In this document: in pieces, positions 26,983-36,094 of the stretch | Layout: each line of letters begins with the position of its first letter | Numbering within the stretch: the stretch's first letter is position 1 | Assembly (NCBI RefSeq): GCF_013155295.1 | Contig: NZ_JABJXT010000026.1 | Coordinates: 1-39,611 of the forward strand | Reading direction: 5' to 3' | Length of the DNA: 39,611 nt | Source of the DNA: Pseudogemmobacter hezensis | Lineage (GTDB): Bacteria; Pseudomonadota; Alphaproteobacteria; Rhodobacterales; Rhodobacteraceae | Made by a program: the position numbers and the translations under genes | Notes under the pieces: model-generated | What the model was told of the DNA's origin: nothing | Databases searched by the model: none | What the model saw: the letters and a program-made list of their open reading frames with translations, nothing else

Positions 26983-28302
26983 GTGGAACAAAGACCGATA
27001 TCTACAGGTGATTCGCGGCGGGTTCAGTCCGGTGCCGGGGATCCTGTGCCTGTCGTTCTGGTCGTGGATGACAGCCGGGCGCAGCGCAAACTCTCTGCGA
27101 TGTATCTGCGGCGCTGGGGATATGCTGTGGCTGAGGCGGCCAGCGCGCCAGAGGCGCTGGAAATCTGCGCCAGAGAAAACGTCGATATGGTGATTTCTGA
27201 CTGGATGATGCCAGGTATGACCGGTGTCGAGTTTTGCCGCCGTTACCGCGAGATTCCGCGCGATATTTACGGCTATTTCATCCTTGTAACCTCAAAATCC
27301 GATAAGGCAGAGGTGGCTCGCGGGCTTGAGGCGGGGGCCGATGACTTCCTGACAAAGCCCTTCAGCTCTGATGAGCTGCGGGCCCGTCTGCGTGCGGGTC
27401 AGCGCATCCAGGCCATGCAGGCAGAGTTGATTGGCAAAAATCAGATGGTGCGTGAGACGCTGGAAGAGCTGCAAAGGCTCTATGATGGCCTGGACCGTGA
27501 TCTGATAGAGGCGCGAAAGCTGCAAAACACCCTGTTGCGTGAGCGGTTTCGGGTCTTTGGCCGTGCGCGGGTTTCCATGCTGATCCGGACGGCGGGTCGT
27601 ATCGGCGGCGATATGGTGGGTTGTTTTCGACTGGATTCCCGGCGCATCGCGCTTTGGTCGGTAGATGTTTCAGGGCATGGGGTGGCATCGGCGATGATGA
27701 CGGCGCGGTTGGCAGGCTATCTGTCAGACGGTTCGCCCGAGCAGAACATAGCCTTTACACGAGACCAGGCCGGACAAAGGCGCATCCGCAGCCCGGCAGA
27801 GCTGGCGGCCGAATTTAACCGTCTTATGCTGGATGAGCTGCAGGTTGAGCAATATTTCACGCTGATCTACGCAGATTTTGATGAAATATCTGGTGATCTT
27901 TGCTTCGTTCAGGCGGGGCACCCGCATCCATTGGTCCTGCGCAAGCCGGGGGCAACAGAGAGAATTGGCGATGGTGGCATGCCCATTGGTCTGGTTGAGG
28001 GCGCTGAATATGAGGAAGTCAGACTAAAACTGTCTCCTGGAGACCGCCTTTTCCTGATGTCGGATGGTATCACCGAATGTCTGGGGGCGAATGGTGAAGA
28101 GTTGGGCGAAGAGGGGGCAGAGGCCCTGCTGCGCGGCCTGCTTCATCTGGGATCACGTGATTTGCTGGACAGTCTGGTTGAAGAGCTGGCGCGATTTGCG
28201 GGGACTGACCGATTTGCAGATGATATTTCGGGCCTTGTTCTGGACTTCCAGCCTTCCGGCAGCGCGGATCATGAAGATGCTGATGCCAGGAGGCTTTCAT
28301 GA
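26983..28302 (+). CDS. response regulator with C-terminal PP2C/SpoIIE-type serine phosphatase domain
   Basis: A 439-residue two-domain regulator. The receiver domain (about 23-140) has Asp29/Asp30, phosphoacceptor Asp73 (ISDWMMPG) and Lys125 (LTKPF). A coiled coil (about 140-190) leads to a PP2C/RsbU-type phosphatase domain with GGDMVG, WSVDVSGHGVASAMM, FMSDGITE-like (LMSDGITE) and DDISGLVL metal-binding segments. Such proteins dephosphorylate STAS anti-sigma antagonists in partner-switching systems; RbaY of Rhodobacter capsulatus is a similar architecture, but no rbaV/rbaW-like genes are here. The start is GTG 26983 after AGGGTG. Its end overlaps the convergent HD gene by 34 bases. Confidence 0.87.
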   Translation: MEQRPISTGDSRRVQSGAGDPVPVVLVVDDSRAQRKLSAMYLRRWGYAVAEAASAPEALEICARENVDMVISDWMMPGMTGVEFCRRYREIPRDIYGYFILVTSKSDKAEVARGLEAGADDFLTKPFSSDELRARLRAGQRIQAMQAELIGKNQMVRETLEELQRLYDGLDRDLIEARKLQNTLLRERFRVFGRARVSMLIRTAGRIGGDMVGCFRLDSRRIALWSVDVSGHGVASAMMTARLAGYLSDGSPEQNIAFTRDQAGQRRIRSPAELAAEFNRLMLDELQVEQYFTLIYADFDEISGDLCFVQAGHPHPLVLRKPGATERIGDGGMPIGLVEGAEYEEVRLKLSPGDRLFLMSDGITECLGANGEELGEEGAEALLRGLLHLGSRDLLDSLVEELARFAGTDRFADDISGLVLDFQPSGSADHEDADARRLS

Positions 28303-28871
28303 CGGCTGATGAAATCGCGCCGTACCTCTGCGGGGGGCCGCAGCCGGATCTCCATCGTATGGCGCAGTGTCGGATCGGGGCGACCGAAAAAGCGATCGGC
28401 CTCGGCTTCGGAAAAACCGGCGATTTGCACAGCCTCGAGCCAGGCCGAAACATTGTCGGCCAGTTTGATCTGCTTTTTTATGGCGGGGGGCAGCGTTGTG
28501 GGCAGGCCAAACCGCAAGTGGATTGCCGCGCTGAGCCTGGCGTCAAGCTCTCCATAGCCTGGACCTACAGCAGCTTTGACCGGGCTGATCATATCGCCAA
28601 TCACATATTCCGGGGCGTCATGCAGCAGGGCGGCCAGCTGCCACCTTGCGGGGATTTCTGGATTTGCGCGTGAAAACAAAGCCTCGACCAACAGTGAATG
28701 CTCGGCCACTGAATAGGGCCAGTCGCCATGTGTCTGGCCATTCCACCTTGCGACAAAGGCCAGCCCATGGGCGATGTCCCCAATCTCGATATCCATCGGG
28801 GTCGGGTCAAGAAGGTCAAGGCGGCGCCCCGACAGCATCCTTTGCCAGGCGCGAGACTGTTTTGGTGCCAT
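28269..28871 (-). CDS. HD domain phosphohydrolase (YfbR-like)
   Basis: The 200-residue protein has HD-superfamily metal ligands: His in YSVAEHSLLVEALF, the HD pair in LAALLHDAPEYVIGDMISPVK, and a downstream Asp in IKLADNVSAWLEA. The LLHDAPEY..GD arrangement resembles YfbR-type 5'-nucleotidases acting on (deoxy)nucleotides, but the substrate is not shown by sequence. The start is ATG 28871. It is convergent with the PP2C gene (34-base overlap at the 3' ends) and divergent from ahcY across 130 bp. Confidence 0.82.
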   Translation of the reverse strand: MAPKQSRAWQRMLSGRRLDLLDPTPMDIEIGDIAHGLAFVARWNGQTHGDWPYSVAEHSLLVEALFSRANPEIPARWQLAALLHDAPEYVIGDMISPVKAAVGPGYGELDARLSAAIHLRFGLPTTLPPAIKKQIKLADNVSAWLEAVQIAGFSEAEADRFFGRPDPTLRHTMEIRLRPPAEVRRDFISRHESLLASASS

Positions 28872-28902
28872 TTACGCCCTCATTGCCCAATGCCACATCG
28901 CT

Positions 28903-28933
28903 TTTGCGGCAGGCCCGGCTTTGCGGCAGGCCC
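28903..28933 (+). repeat. 14-bp direct repeat in the ahcY leader
   Basis: TTTGCGGCAGGCCC occurs at 28903-28916 and 28920-28933 (17-base period). The pair is enclosed by GCCAC (28892-28896) and GTGGC (28936-28940), which could pair into an outer stem. The region is the 130-bp leader/promoter between the HD gene and ahcY. I cannot match it to a known riboswitch. Confidence 0.6.
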
Positions 28934-29001
28934 TGGTGGCGCTTATTGCCCGTTTCTGCCGTGAATGGTAAGGGGGGCGCAACCAGGATCAGGAGAGAAG
29001 A

Positions 29002-30402
29002 ATGGCAACGGATTATATCGTCAGGGATATCGGCCTTGCAGATTTCGGTCGCAAGGAACTCATCATCGCTGAGACCGAGATGCCGGGGCTGATGTCCTGC
29101 CGCGAAGAATTCGGCCCGTCGCAGCCGCTGAAGGGCGCGCGGATCGCCGGGTCGCTGCATATGACGATCCAGACCGGCGTGCTGATCGAAACGCTGAAGG
29201 CACTTGGCGCGGATGTGCGTTGGGCGTCTTGCAACATCTTCTCGACCCAGGATCACGCGGCAGCTGCGATTGCCGCCACCGGAACCCCGGTTTTCGCCAT
29301 CAAAGGCGAAAGCCTCGAAGAATACTGGGAATATACCGATAAAATTTTCCAGTTCGGCGGCGAGGGCGGCACCTGCAACATGATCCTCGACGATGGCGGC
29401 GATGCGACGCTTTACATCCTGATCGGTGCCCGTGTTGAGGCCGGCGAAAAGGATCTGATCGAGAATCCTGGCTCGGAAGAGGAAATCTGCCTCTTCAATC
29501 AGATCAAAAAGCGCCTGGCAGCCAGCCCGGGCTGGTTCACCAAACAACGCGCTGAGATCAAAGGCGTGTCTGAGGAAACCACCACCGGCGTGCACCGCCT
29601 TTATGATCTGCACAAAAAGGGCCAGCTGCCCTTCCCGGCGATCAACGTCAATGACTCGGTTACCAAGTCGAAATTCGACAATAAATATGGCTGTAAAGAG
29701 AGCCTGGTCGACGGTATCCGCCGCGCGACTGACACCATGCTGGCCGGTAAGGTCGCGGTGGTTTGCGGCTATGGCGATGTTGGCAAAGGCTCGGCCGCGT
29801 CGCTGCTGGGCGCGGGGGCCCGCGTCAAAGTGACCGAGATCGATCCGATCTGCGCATTGCAGGCCGCGATGGACGGGTTCGAGGTCTGCACGCTGGAAGA
29901 TGCGGTCGAAACCGCTGACGTGTTCATCACCACGACCGGCAACAAAGACGTCATCCGGCTGGAGCATATGCACCGGATGAAAGACATGGCCATCGTCGGC
30001 AATATCGGCCATTTCGACAATGAAATCCAGGTGGCCAGCCTGAAGAATCACAAATGGACCAATATCAAGGACCAGGTGGATATGATCGAAATGCCCTCGG
30101 GCGCACGGATCATCCTTCTGTCTGAGGGCCGTCTGCTGAACCTGGGCAATGCCACCGGCCACCCCTCTTTCGTGATGTCGGCCAGCTTTACCAACCAGAC
30201 CCTTGCCCAGATTGAGCTGTGGACCAAAGGTTCTGACTATCAGCCTGGCGTCTATATCCTGCCGAAATCGCTGGATGAAAAAGTTGCCCGCCTGCATCTG
30301 AAGAAGATTGGCGTTCGCCTGACCGAACTGAAGGCTGATCAGGCGGCCTATATCGGTGTCAGCGTCGAAGGCCCCTATAAGGCAGAGCATTACCGCTACT
30401 GA
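29002..30402 (+). CDS. ahcY: adenosylhomocysteinase (S-adenosylhomocysteine hydrolase)
   Basis: AhcY splits S-adenosylhomocysteine into adenosine and homocysteine, relieving inhibition of methyltransferases. The N-terminus has [22 protein letters not shown], and [15 protein letters not shown] and the [15 protein letters not shown] block bind substrate. The NAD-binding domain shows [16 protein letters not shown], and the C-terminus ends [11 protein letters not shown], whose lysine and tyrosine reach into the neighbouring NAD site in the tetramer. Length is 466 residues. ATG 29002 follows AGGAGA. A strong terminator lies 22 bases downstream. Confidence 0.97.
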   Translation: MATDYIVRDIGLADFGRKELIIAETEMPGLMSCREEFGPSQPLKGARIAGSLHMTIQTGVLIETLKALGADVRWASCNIFSTQDHAAAAIAATGTPVFAIKGESLEEYWEYTDKIFQFGGEGGTCNMILDDGGDATLYILIGARVEAGEKDLIENPGSEEEICLFNQIKKRLAASPGWFTKQRAEIKGVSEETTTGVHRLYDLHKKGQLPFPAINVNDSVTKSKFDNKYGCKESLVDGIRRATDTMLAGKVAVVCGYGDVGKGSAASLLGAGARVKVTEIDPICALQAAMDGFEVCTLEDAVETADVFITTTGNKDVIRLEHMHRMKDMAIVGNIGHFDNEIQVASLKNHKWTNIKDQVDMIEMPSGARIILLSEGRLLNLGNATGHPSFVMSASFTNQTLAQIELWTKGSDYQPGVYILPKSLDEKVARLHLKKIGVRLTELKADQAAYIGVSVEGPYKAEHYRY

Positions 30403-30424
30403 TCCGTCACACCCTGTGACCCGG

Positions 30425-30461
30425 AAGCCCCGTCTCACTCTGAGGCGGGGCTTTGTTTTTT
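30425..30461 (+). terminator. Rho-independent terminator after ahcY
   Basis: AAGCCCCGTCTCA (30425-30437) pairs with TGAGGCGGGGCTT (30441-30453) with one G-T pair and a three-base loop, followed by TTGTTTTTT. Confidence 0.88.
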
Positions 30462-30546
30462 CCCCATTGCCGTTTGAAACTGACGGCCTAAACTCTGCCC
30501 CGGCCCTGCATTGGCGGGGGATTTACAGACAATAGCGAGGAAAGCT

Positions 30547-30888
30547 ATGGGCAAGCGCGACGAACTGATCGCCAAATACGCGGACGATCTTAAGAACAAA
30601 TGCGGTGTTACGCCGGATATGGACCTTCTGACCAAGGTCACCATCGGCTGTGGCCCGACCATTTACAATGCAGACAGCTCGACCGTCGCCGCATCGGATG
30701 AGGCAGAGCTGGAGACTGTGAAGAACAATTTCCTGATCAAGAAACTGGGTCTCGCGGATAGCCCTGCGCTGCGCGAAGGTATCGACGCCGCAATCGAGAC
30801 CTATGGCAAGTCTGAGCGCAACAAGTATCGCGCTGTTTTCTACTACCTGCTGGTCAAGCATTTCGGCAAAGAAGCCGTCTACGCCTGA
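30547..30888 (+). CDS. DUF2853 family protein
   Basis: A 113-residue protein of unknown function that matches the DUF2853 pattern: MGKRDELIAKYADDLKNKCG at the start and a terminal RAVFYYLLVKHFGKEAVYA. It is soluble, mixed charge and predicted mostly helical, with no signal peptide or cysteine pair. The ATG 30547 has AGGAAA upstream; a longer frame back to 30511 lacks support. It is flanked by two terminators, so it is probably a single-gene unit. Confidence 0.82.
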   Translation: MGKRDELIAKYADDLKNKCGVTPDMDLLTKVTIGCGPTIYNADSSTVAASDEAELETVKNNFLIKKLGLADSPALREGIDAAIETYGKSERNKYRAVFYYLLVKHFGKEAVYA

Positions 30889-30943
30889 GGGTGGGCCCGG
30901 CTGGGGATTGTACCCGGATCAATCGGGCAGATTGTCATTTTGT

Positions 30944-30972
30944 GAAAGCCGCGTCATGGTGACGCGGCTTTC
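30944..30972 (+). terminator. hairpin terminator after the DUF2853 gene
   Basis: GAAAGCCGCGTCA (30944-30956) and TGACGCGGCTTTC (30960-30972) form a perfect 13-bp stem with a three-base loop; the T tract after it is short. Confidence 0.75.
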
Positions 30973-30990
30973 TGTTTCCTGCAGGTCGAA

Positions 30991-32220
30991 ATGTCCCCCA
31001 ATCCCCAAACTCAGCCCTCTGCCGAGGGCGTCTCAGGCACGAGCGCTGTCGAAAGCACCGTGGTGCCGGTGGTTCTTGCCGTTTCCATGGGGCATCTGCT
31101 GAATGATCTGATGCAGAGCCTGATCCCGGCCTCTTTTCCGCTGTTTGAGCAGAAATTTGCGCTGAATTTTACGCAAATTGGCCTGATTACACTGGTTTTC
31201 CAGGGCACAGGGTCGATCCTGCAGCCGCTGATCGGCTATTATACCGACAAGCGGCCGATGCCTTATGCCCTGTCGGCGGGCATGTTTTCGACCGGGGTCG
31301 GCCTGGTCGCGCTGGCTCATGCCACAAGTTTTGCGATGATCCTGATGGCGGTGGCGCTGGTGGGGCTGGGCTCGGCGATTTTCCATCCGGAAAGCTCGCG
31401 GATTGCGCGGCTGGCGGCGGGGATGCGCCCGGGCTTCGCACAAAGCCTGTTCCAGGTGGGCGGCAATGCGGGCACGGCGCTTGGGCCTTTGGCGGCGGCG
31501 TTTGTCGTTATGTCGCAGGGGCAGCTGTCGATCCAGCTGTTTGCCGGGGTTGCACTGGCGGGCATGTTGCTGCTGGCGGCGGTCGGTCGCTGGTATACGC
31601 AGGTTGGTGCCGGGCGGCTGGTCGCACGAAAATCACGGCTGAAATCGGTGGTGCCGCTGCCGCCCCAGGTGGTGCGGCGCGGGATGTTTCTGCTGATCCT
31701 GCTGATGATGTCGAAATTCATCTATTCGGTCAGCTTCTCCAGCTATTACACCTTTTACCTGATGGAGCAGTTCAAACTGCAGGCCGAAGAGGCGCAAATT
31801 TGCCTCTTTATCTTCCTGTCTGCGGTCGCTGCGGGAACCATCATCGGCGGCCCGATTGGCGACCGGATCGGACGGCGCAAAGTGATCCTGTGGTCAATTT
31901 TCGGCATCCTGCCGCTGACGATGATCCTGCCCTGGCTACCACTGATCCCGAATGTGATTGTGGCCTCGGTCGCGGGGCTGATGCTGGCTTCTGCTTTTCC
32001 GGCCATGGTGGTCTATGCCCAGGATCTGATGCCGCAAAACACCGGGATGGTTGCCGGGCTGCTGTTCGGCCTGGCCTTTGGTATCGCGGCGATTGGCGCG
32101 GCGGGGCTGGGGGTTCTGGCAGATAGCCTTGGGATCGTGGCGGTTTACAAGATTTGCGCCTTCCTGCCTGCGATAGGCGTGGTGGCGATTTTCCTGCCAA
32201 ATCCGCGTGTTACCAACTGA
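30991..32220 (+). CDS. major facilitator superfamily exporter, fosmidomycin-resistance (Fsr) type
   Basis: A 409-residue inner-membrane transporter with about 12 hydrophobic segments. VLAVSMGHLLNDLMQSLIPASFPLF at the first helix, GYYTDKRPMPYAL, and IFHPESSRIARLAAG are, as I recall, hallmarks of the Fsr branch, which exports fosmidomycin and related compounds in E. coli. The loop GDRIGRRKVILWS is the MFS repeat in the second half. The natural substrate in this organism is unknown. The start is ATG 30991 (AGGT upstream), 18 bases after the preceding hairpin. A strong terminator follows. Confidence 0.88.
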   Translation: MSPNPQTQPSAEGVSGTSAVESTVVPVVLAVSMGHLLNDLMQSLIPASFPLFEQKFALNFTQIGLITLVFQGTGSILQPLIGYYTDKRPMPYALSAGMFSTGVGLVALAHATSFAMILMAVALVGLGSAIFHPESSRIARLAAGMRPGFAQSLFQVGGNAGTALGPLAAAFVVMSQGQLSIQLFAGVALAGMLLLAAVGRWYTQVGAGRLVARKSRLKSVVPLPPQVVRRGMFLLILLMMSKFIYSVSFSSYYTFYLMEQFKLQAEEAQICLFIFLSAVAAGTIIGGPIGDRIGRRKVILWSIFGILPLTMILPWLPLIPNVIVASVAGLMLASAFPAMVVYAQDLMPQNTGMVAGLLFGLAFGIAAIGAAGLGVLADSLGIVAVYKICAFLPAIGVVAIFLPNPRVTN

Positions 32221-32244
32221 ATCAAAAAATTTAAGCTAAATGAG

Positions 32245-32276
32245 AGGCGCTTCTGCTTTGGCAGGGGCGCCTTTTT
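32245..32276 (+). terminator. Rho-independent terminator after the fsr-like gene
   Basis: AGGCGCTTCTGC (32245-32256) pairs with GCAGGGGCGCCT (32261-32272), two G-T pairs, four-base loop, followed by four T's. Confidence 0.8.
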
Positions 32277-32351
32277 CTGTCACTGTGATTCAGTCGGGGC
32301 AGAAGCCCGGGACCTTAATTTCAACACGTGCGGGGGTGCATGTGGGGTGGA

Positions 32352-32389
32352 AGGAGGGTCCCGTAGGGGTGCGGGGCCCTCCTGTTTTT
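32352..32389. terminator. second hairpin between convergent fsr-like and EVE genes
   Basis: AGGAGGGTCCC (32352-32362) pairs with GGGGCCCTCCT (32373-32383) with one G-T pair, followed by GTTTTT. It lies just past the EVE stop, so it may serve both directions. Confidence 0.6.
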
Positions 32390-32390
32390 A

Positions 32391-32810
32391 TCAGGGATCC
32401 ACGCCGCCAAGGGCGCAGATAAAGGCCCATTCCTCTGGGCTGACCGGCTGCACTGACAGGCGGGTATTGTTTACCAGCACCATCTTTTCCAGCTCTGGGA
32501 TGATTTTGGCCTCTTCCAGGGTTATGCGCCGCTTCAGCGGTTCCACCGCTTTGATCCAGACGCAATCCCAGCGGGGGTCATCGGTGGTGCTGTCGGGGCT
32601 GCTTTCGCGGCAAACCTCGACAATGCCGACCATCTCTTTCCCGATATTCGAGTGGTAGAAAAAGCCGCGGTCGCCGATCTTCATCGCCCGCATATTGTTG
32701 CGGGCCTGATAGTTGCGCACGCCGTTCCACTCTTCGCCGACCTCGCCTTTGGCGACCTGCTGATCCCAGGACCAGGTGTCGGGCTCGGATTTGAAAAGCC
32801 AGTAGTTCAT
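32391..32810 (-). CDS. EVE domain protein (PUA-like fold)
   Basis: A 139-residue EVE-domain protein; the fold is PUA-like and is thought to recognise modified bases in nucleic acids. The start MNYWLFKSEPDTWSWDQQ, the segment WNGVRNYQARNNMRAMKIGDRGFFYHSN and the VGIVEV strand are highly typical. I chose ATG 32810, which overlaps the stop of the YciI gene by 4 bases; six extra upstream residues are not conserved. It is the last gene of tsaD-gpsA-yciI-EVE. No restriction or defence genes adjoin it, so a housekeeping role is more likely than a defence role. Confidence 0.9.
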   Translation of the reverse strand: MNYWLFKSEPDTWSWDQQVAKGEVGEEWNGVRNYQARNNMRAMKIGDRGFFYHSNIGKEMVGIVEVCRESSPDSTTDDPRWDCVWIKAVEPLKRRITLEEAKIIPELEKMVLVNNTRLSVQPVSPEEWAFICALGGVDP

Positions 32811-33079
32811 CCGACGACCTTCTTCCACTCGCGGATGGTGACGTCGGCGAACAGCCCGGCTTTTGCATAGGGGTCTGCCGCCGCCCAGGCCTGGGCCTGA
32901 TCCAGAGTGTCGACGGTCAGGATCACCAGGCTGCCGATCATCGCGCCATCTGCGTCCAGAAACGGGCCGGCCATCTCGACGATCCCGGTCTCGGCGATAT
33001 AGGCCAGATGGGCGTCGCGGTTGGCCTTGCGGGTTTCCAGATGGCCAGGCTTATCGATGCAAATCAGGGCTGCGCGCAT
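32807..33079 (-). CDS. YciI-like protein
   Basis: A 90-residue YciI-family protein (ferredoxin-like fold). The pattern MRAALICIDKPGHLETRKANRDAHLAYIAE, GPFLDADGAMIGSLVIL and ADPYAKAGLFADVTIREW matches, including the conserved HL and DPY elements that form the putative active site. Biochemical function is unknown. It lies 3 bases after gpsA and overlaps EVE by 4. Confidence 0.87.
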   Translation of the reverse strand: MRAALICIDKPGHLETRKANRDAHLAYIAETGIVEMAGPFLDADGAMIGSLVILTVDTLDQAQAWAAADPYAKAGLFADVTIREWKKVVG

Positions 33080-33082
33080 TAT

Positions 33083-34033
33083 TCACTCCTGTTTCAGGGG
33101 GCGCGACATCAGCTCTCTGACTGCCTCGCCCAGGGTTGTTTCTCCGGCGACCAGCCGCGCCACCATGGCGGTAACGGGCATGTCGATGTTCTTTTCCCGC
33201 GCCAGTCGCGTCGCGGCCTGGGCCGTGGCGACGCCCTCGACGGTTGCCTCGGGGGCCGTTTTCCCCTGGCCAAGCGCCAGCCCATGCGAGAAATTCCGCG
33301 ACTGGCCAGAGCTGCAGGTCAGGATCAGGTCGCCCAGGCCCGACAGCCCGGCCAGCGTTTCAGACCTTGCGCCCAGGGCCATCGCCAGCCGGGTCATCTC
33401 GGCATAGCCACGGGTGATCAGCGCGGCTCGGGCAGACTCGCCAAAACCCGCCCCGACCACCAGGCCCGCCGCAATCGCAATCACGTTTTTCAGCGCCCCG
33501 CCCAGCTGCGCCCCGATCACGTCATCGCTGCGATAAAGCCGCAGCGTGGCAGTCGACAGCAGATGCTGCAGCGCCTCGGCGCGGGGGCAATCACAGGCCA
33601 GGGTCAGCGCGGTTGGCAGACCGCGTGCAATATCGGCGGCAAAGCTGGGCCCGGTCAGAACCGCTTTTGCGCCCTGCGCCTCGGCGGCCGCCATAACTTC
33701 GGTCGGGCCCTGCAGCGTGGTCAGGTCGATCCCTTTCGAGCAGGCGACCAGATCTGCGCCCAGCAATTCCGGCTGCTGCGCCAGAAACCCACGCATCGCC
33801 TGCATGGGCATGGCCAGCAAAACAACGCCCGTTTTGGCAAGATCAGAGACGTTTTCGGTGATCGTAATGCGCTCTGGCAGCGTGACGCCAGGCAGTCTTG
33901 GGGCCAGGCGGCTGTCGCGCATCTGCTGGCGGGCCTCCGCGTCGCGGGCCCATAGCTGCACTTGCCGCCCATCGGCTGCCAGGGTGACGGCCAGCGCCGT
34001 TCCGAATGCGCCTGCGCCTGCAATGCCGATCAT
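33083..34033 (-). CDS. gpsA: glycerol-3-phosphate dehydrogenase [NAD(P)+]
   Basis: GpsA reduces dihydroxyacetone phosphate to sn-glycerol 3-phosphate for phospholipid synthesis. The dinucleotide motif is [12 protein letters not shown] (4-15). CSKGID gives Lys100, and [13 protein letters not shown] gives catalytic Lys182; [12 protein letters not shown] is the substrate-binding signature. Length is 316 residues. It overlaps tsaD by 4 bases; tsaD-gpsA adjacency is common in bacteria. Confidence 0.95.
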   Translation of the reverse strand: MIGIAGAGAFGTALAVTLAADGRQVQLWARDAEARQQMRDSRLAPRLPGVTLPERITITENVSDLAKTGVVLLAMPMQAMRGFLAQQPELLGADLVACSKGIDLTTLQGPTEVMAAAEAQGAKAVLTGPSFAADIARGLPTALTLACDCPRAEALQHLLSTATLRLYRSDDVIGAQLGGALKNVIAIAAGLVVGAGFGESARAALITRGYAEMTRLAMALGARSETLAGLSGLGDLILTCSSGQSRNFSHGLALGQGKTAPEATVEGVATAQAATRLAREKNIDMPVTAMVARLVAGETTLGEAVRELMSRPLKQE

Positions 34034-35112
34034 GCCTTGGCCCCCCGTTTGCCCGAGCCCAGCATAGGCGCGGCGCTTTCATCCAGGGGCCAGCGCGATC
34101 TTGCGCTTAGGGCGCTGTCGTCGCGGTGCCCGGCAAGGTAACGCTCGATCCCGGCCCAGGCGATCATCGCGCCATTATCGGTGCAAAGGCGCAGGGGAGG
34201 GGCCAGAAAGCGGGCCCCCGCCTCGGCACAAACAGTCTCTAACATGGCGCGAATGGCCTGATTTGCGGCAACTCCGCCTGCCACGGCCAGGACGGGGGCC
34301 GGAAACAGTTGCAGGGCCCGGCGGGTTTTCTCGGCCAGCACAGAGGCTACGGCCAGCTGAAAGCCTGCGCAAAGATCACGGCGGTCCTGCAGCATCAGCC
34401 CGCCTTTCTCAGTGATAATCGCATCGCGGGCCCGCAGGACGGCGGTCTTCAGCCCTGAGAATGACAGATCGCAGCCTGGCCGATCCAGCAGCGGGCGGGG
34501 AAAGCGGAAACGTTTCGCATCGCCCAGGGCTGCCTCACGCTCGACATGGGGGCCGCCGGGCTGGGGCAGGCCCAGCAGTTTGGCGATTTTGTCGAAGGCC
34601 TCGCCCGGCGCATCGTCGATGGTCGAGCCAAGGCGACGATAGCTTTCCGGCCCTTCCACCGCCAGGAACTGGCAGTGACCGCCAGAGACCAGAAGCATCA
34701 GATAGGGATATTCGATGCCGTCGGTCAGCCGCGGCGTCAGCGCATGTCCGGCCAGATGGTTCACCGCCACCAGCGGCAGGCCCGATGCCTGGCTGAGGCC
34801 GCGCGCCAGCATCATGCCCGACAAAAGCCCGCCAATCAGCCCCGGGCCTGCGGTCACTGCGATGCCGTCCAGATCGGCCAGCGTCAGATTGGCCTCGCGC
34901 AGCGCGGCCTCAACGGCGAAATCCAGGCGCTCGGCATGGGCGCGGGCGGCGATTTCGGGAACCACGCCGCCAAAGGGGGCATGCAGACTGGCCTGGCCTT
35001 CAACGATCGAGGACAGGATCTCTGCCGCGCCCGAGGCATTGCGCCGCACAACTGCGGCGGCGGTATCGTCGCAGCTGGATTCAATTCCAAGAAAGAGCGT
35101 CGTTTCTGCCAT
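34030..35112 (-). CDS. tsaD: tRNA N6-adenosine threonylcarbamoyltransferase TsaD
   Basis: TsaD transfers threonylcarbamoyl to adenosine 37 of ANN-decoding tRNAs (t6A), together with TsaB and Tsa[18 protein letters not shown] opens the ASKHA fold, [12 protein letters not shown] is a signature, and NHLAGH holds metal-ligand His119 and His123. The later [12 protein letters not shown] and [13 protein letters not shown] segments are also conserved. Length is 360 residues. It heads the tsaD-gpsA-yciI-EVE operon and is divergent from hemD across 140 bp, which contain a CCCCGGTATC direct repeat and no evident gene. Confidence 0.96.
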   Translation of the reverse strand: MAETTLFLGIESSCDDTAAAVVRRNASGAAEILSSIVEGQASLHAPFGGVVPEIAARAHAERLDFAVEAALREANLTLADLDGIAVTAGPGLIGGLLSGMMLARGLSQASGLPLVAVNHLAGHALTPRLTDGIEYPYLMLLVSGGHCQFLAVEGPESYRRLGSTIDDAPGEAFDKIAKLLGLPQPGGPHVEREAALGDAKRFRFPRPLLDRPGCDLSFSGLKTAVLRARDAIITEKGGLMLQDRRDLCAGFQLAVASVLAEKTRRALQLFPAPVLAVAGGVAANQAIRAMLETVCAEAGARFLAPPLRLCTDNGAMIAWAGIERYLAGHRDDSALSARSRWPLDESAAPMLGSGKRGAKA

Positions 35113-35252
35113 TTCTGTCTGCCGCGTCCCAATATCGCCTGACGTAGTATAGCCCGCCCCGGTATCGTAGCCCCGGTATCATCTGCTTGTGGCGCTACCC
35201 CTCTCGCAGGTAGCATTCGCGCAGACCCGAGACAATGCCGGAGGCCGCGCGA

Positions 35253-35987
35253 ATGGCCCAGATGACGCCGCAGCCCTGGCTGCTGAATATCAGGCCAGAG
35301 CCCCAGGCCAGCCGCTTCGCCGCCGGGCTGGCGGCGCGATATGGCGCGGCGCTGCCGGTGATCACCTCGCCTTTGATGCAGACTGTGTTCCTGTCGCCCC
35401 TGCTGCCGCCGGATCACTTTGCGGCATTGGTGCTGACCTCTGAGGCGGGCGCGATGGCAGCGGCGGGCTTGCGCAGGGCGGGGGCTGTATTGCCGGACCT
35501 GGCGTTCTGCGTCGGTGATCGCACCGCAGAAATCGCAAAAATTGCAGTAACAGAGACTGTTTCTGCAAAAGGTGACGCGCGTGATCTATTGGCTTTGTTG
35601 GCCGGGCGCGCAGAGGATCCGCTGCTTTATCTGCATGGCGAGGACCGCGCCGCCGATCTGGGCGTAGCTCTTGCCCCGGGCGGGCGACGGGTGGTCTCTG
35701 TCGTGGCCTATCGCCAGCAAGAGATGCCGCTGAACCCGGCAGCGACTGCCGCCCTGACCTGGGAATCGCCCCTGATCGTGCCGCTTTTCTCGCCCCGTTC
35801 GGCGCGGCTTTTTCTGCGGGCGGTTGCAGGCCAGGGGCTGGATCATATCAATCCGGTTGTTATCAGCGAGAATACCCGCGCCGTTTTGCCTGAAATGCTG
35901 GCAAAGCGGGCCCTGATTGCCGACAGGCCGGATGGTCCGTCGATGCTGGCGGCGATTGCCCGCCTTGTTCCGCCCCCTTTGCCTTGA
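35253..35987 (+). CDS. hemD: uroporphyrinogen-III synthase
   Basis: HemD cyclises hydroxymethylbilane to uroporphyrinogen III in heme synthesis. The family is poorly conserved; RPEPQASRFAAGLAARYG at the N-terminus, LVLTSEAGAMAAAGL, AFCVGDRTAEIA and VVSVVAYRQQ match it. Length is 244 residues from ATG 35253, preceded by GGAGG at 8 bases; ATG 35235 and 35262 are alternatives. It is followed by a mitofilin-like gene and hemY, the usual arrangement in Rhodobacterales. hemC is not beside it. Confidence 0.85.
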   Translation: MAQMTPQPWLLNIRPEPQASRFAAGLAARYGAALPVITSPLMQTVFLSPLLPPDHFAALVLTSEAGAMAAAGLRRAGAVLPDLAFCVGDRTAEIAKIAVTETVSAKGDARDLLALLAGRAEDPLLYLHGEDRAADLGVALAPGGRRVVSVVAYRQQEMPLNPAATAALTWESPLIVPLFSPRSARLFLRAVAGQGLDHINPVVISENTRAVLPEMLAKRALIADRPDGPSMLAAIARLVPPPLP

Positions 35988-36094
35988 ACAGGGGTGGGAC
36001 GGGCGCGTAGTCTGGGGCAAAGGCGGTGCCGCCAGCTGTAACGATCCCGGCCGCTTGCAGTTCGGCGCCAAAATTTTTGACGGAGTGACGCTCG

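Noticed and set aside
28880-29001. Known SAH or SAM riboswitch before ahcY
   Set aside because: I could not find the conserved core of any known class; left as an unexplained leader.
28646-29092. 148-codon open frame on the plus strand between the HD gene and ahcY
   Set aside because: Overlaps both real genes, composition typical of a shadow frame, no homology.
28816-30438. 540-codon open frame on the minus strand
   Set aside because: Antisense to ahcY, which has complete family motifs; no recognisable domain in the shadow.
32391-33079. EVE/YciI pair as a defence module
   Set aside because: EVE proteins can occur near defence genes, but here they are in a standard tsaD-gpsA housekeeping operon with no nuclease or methylase.
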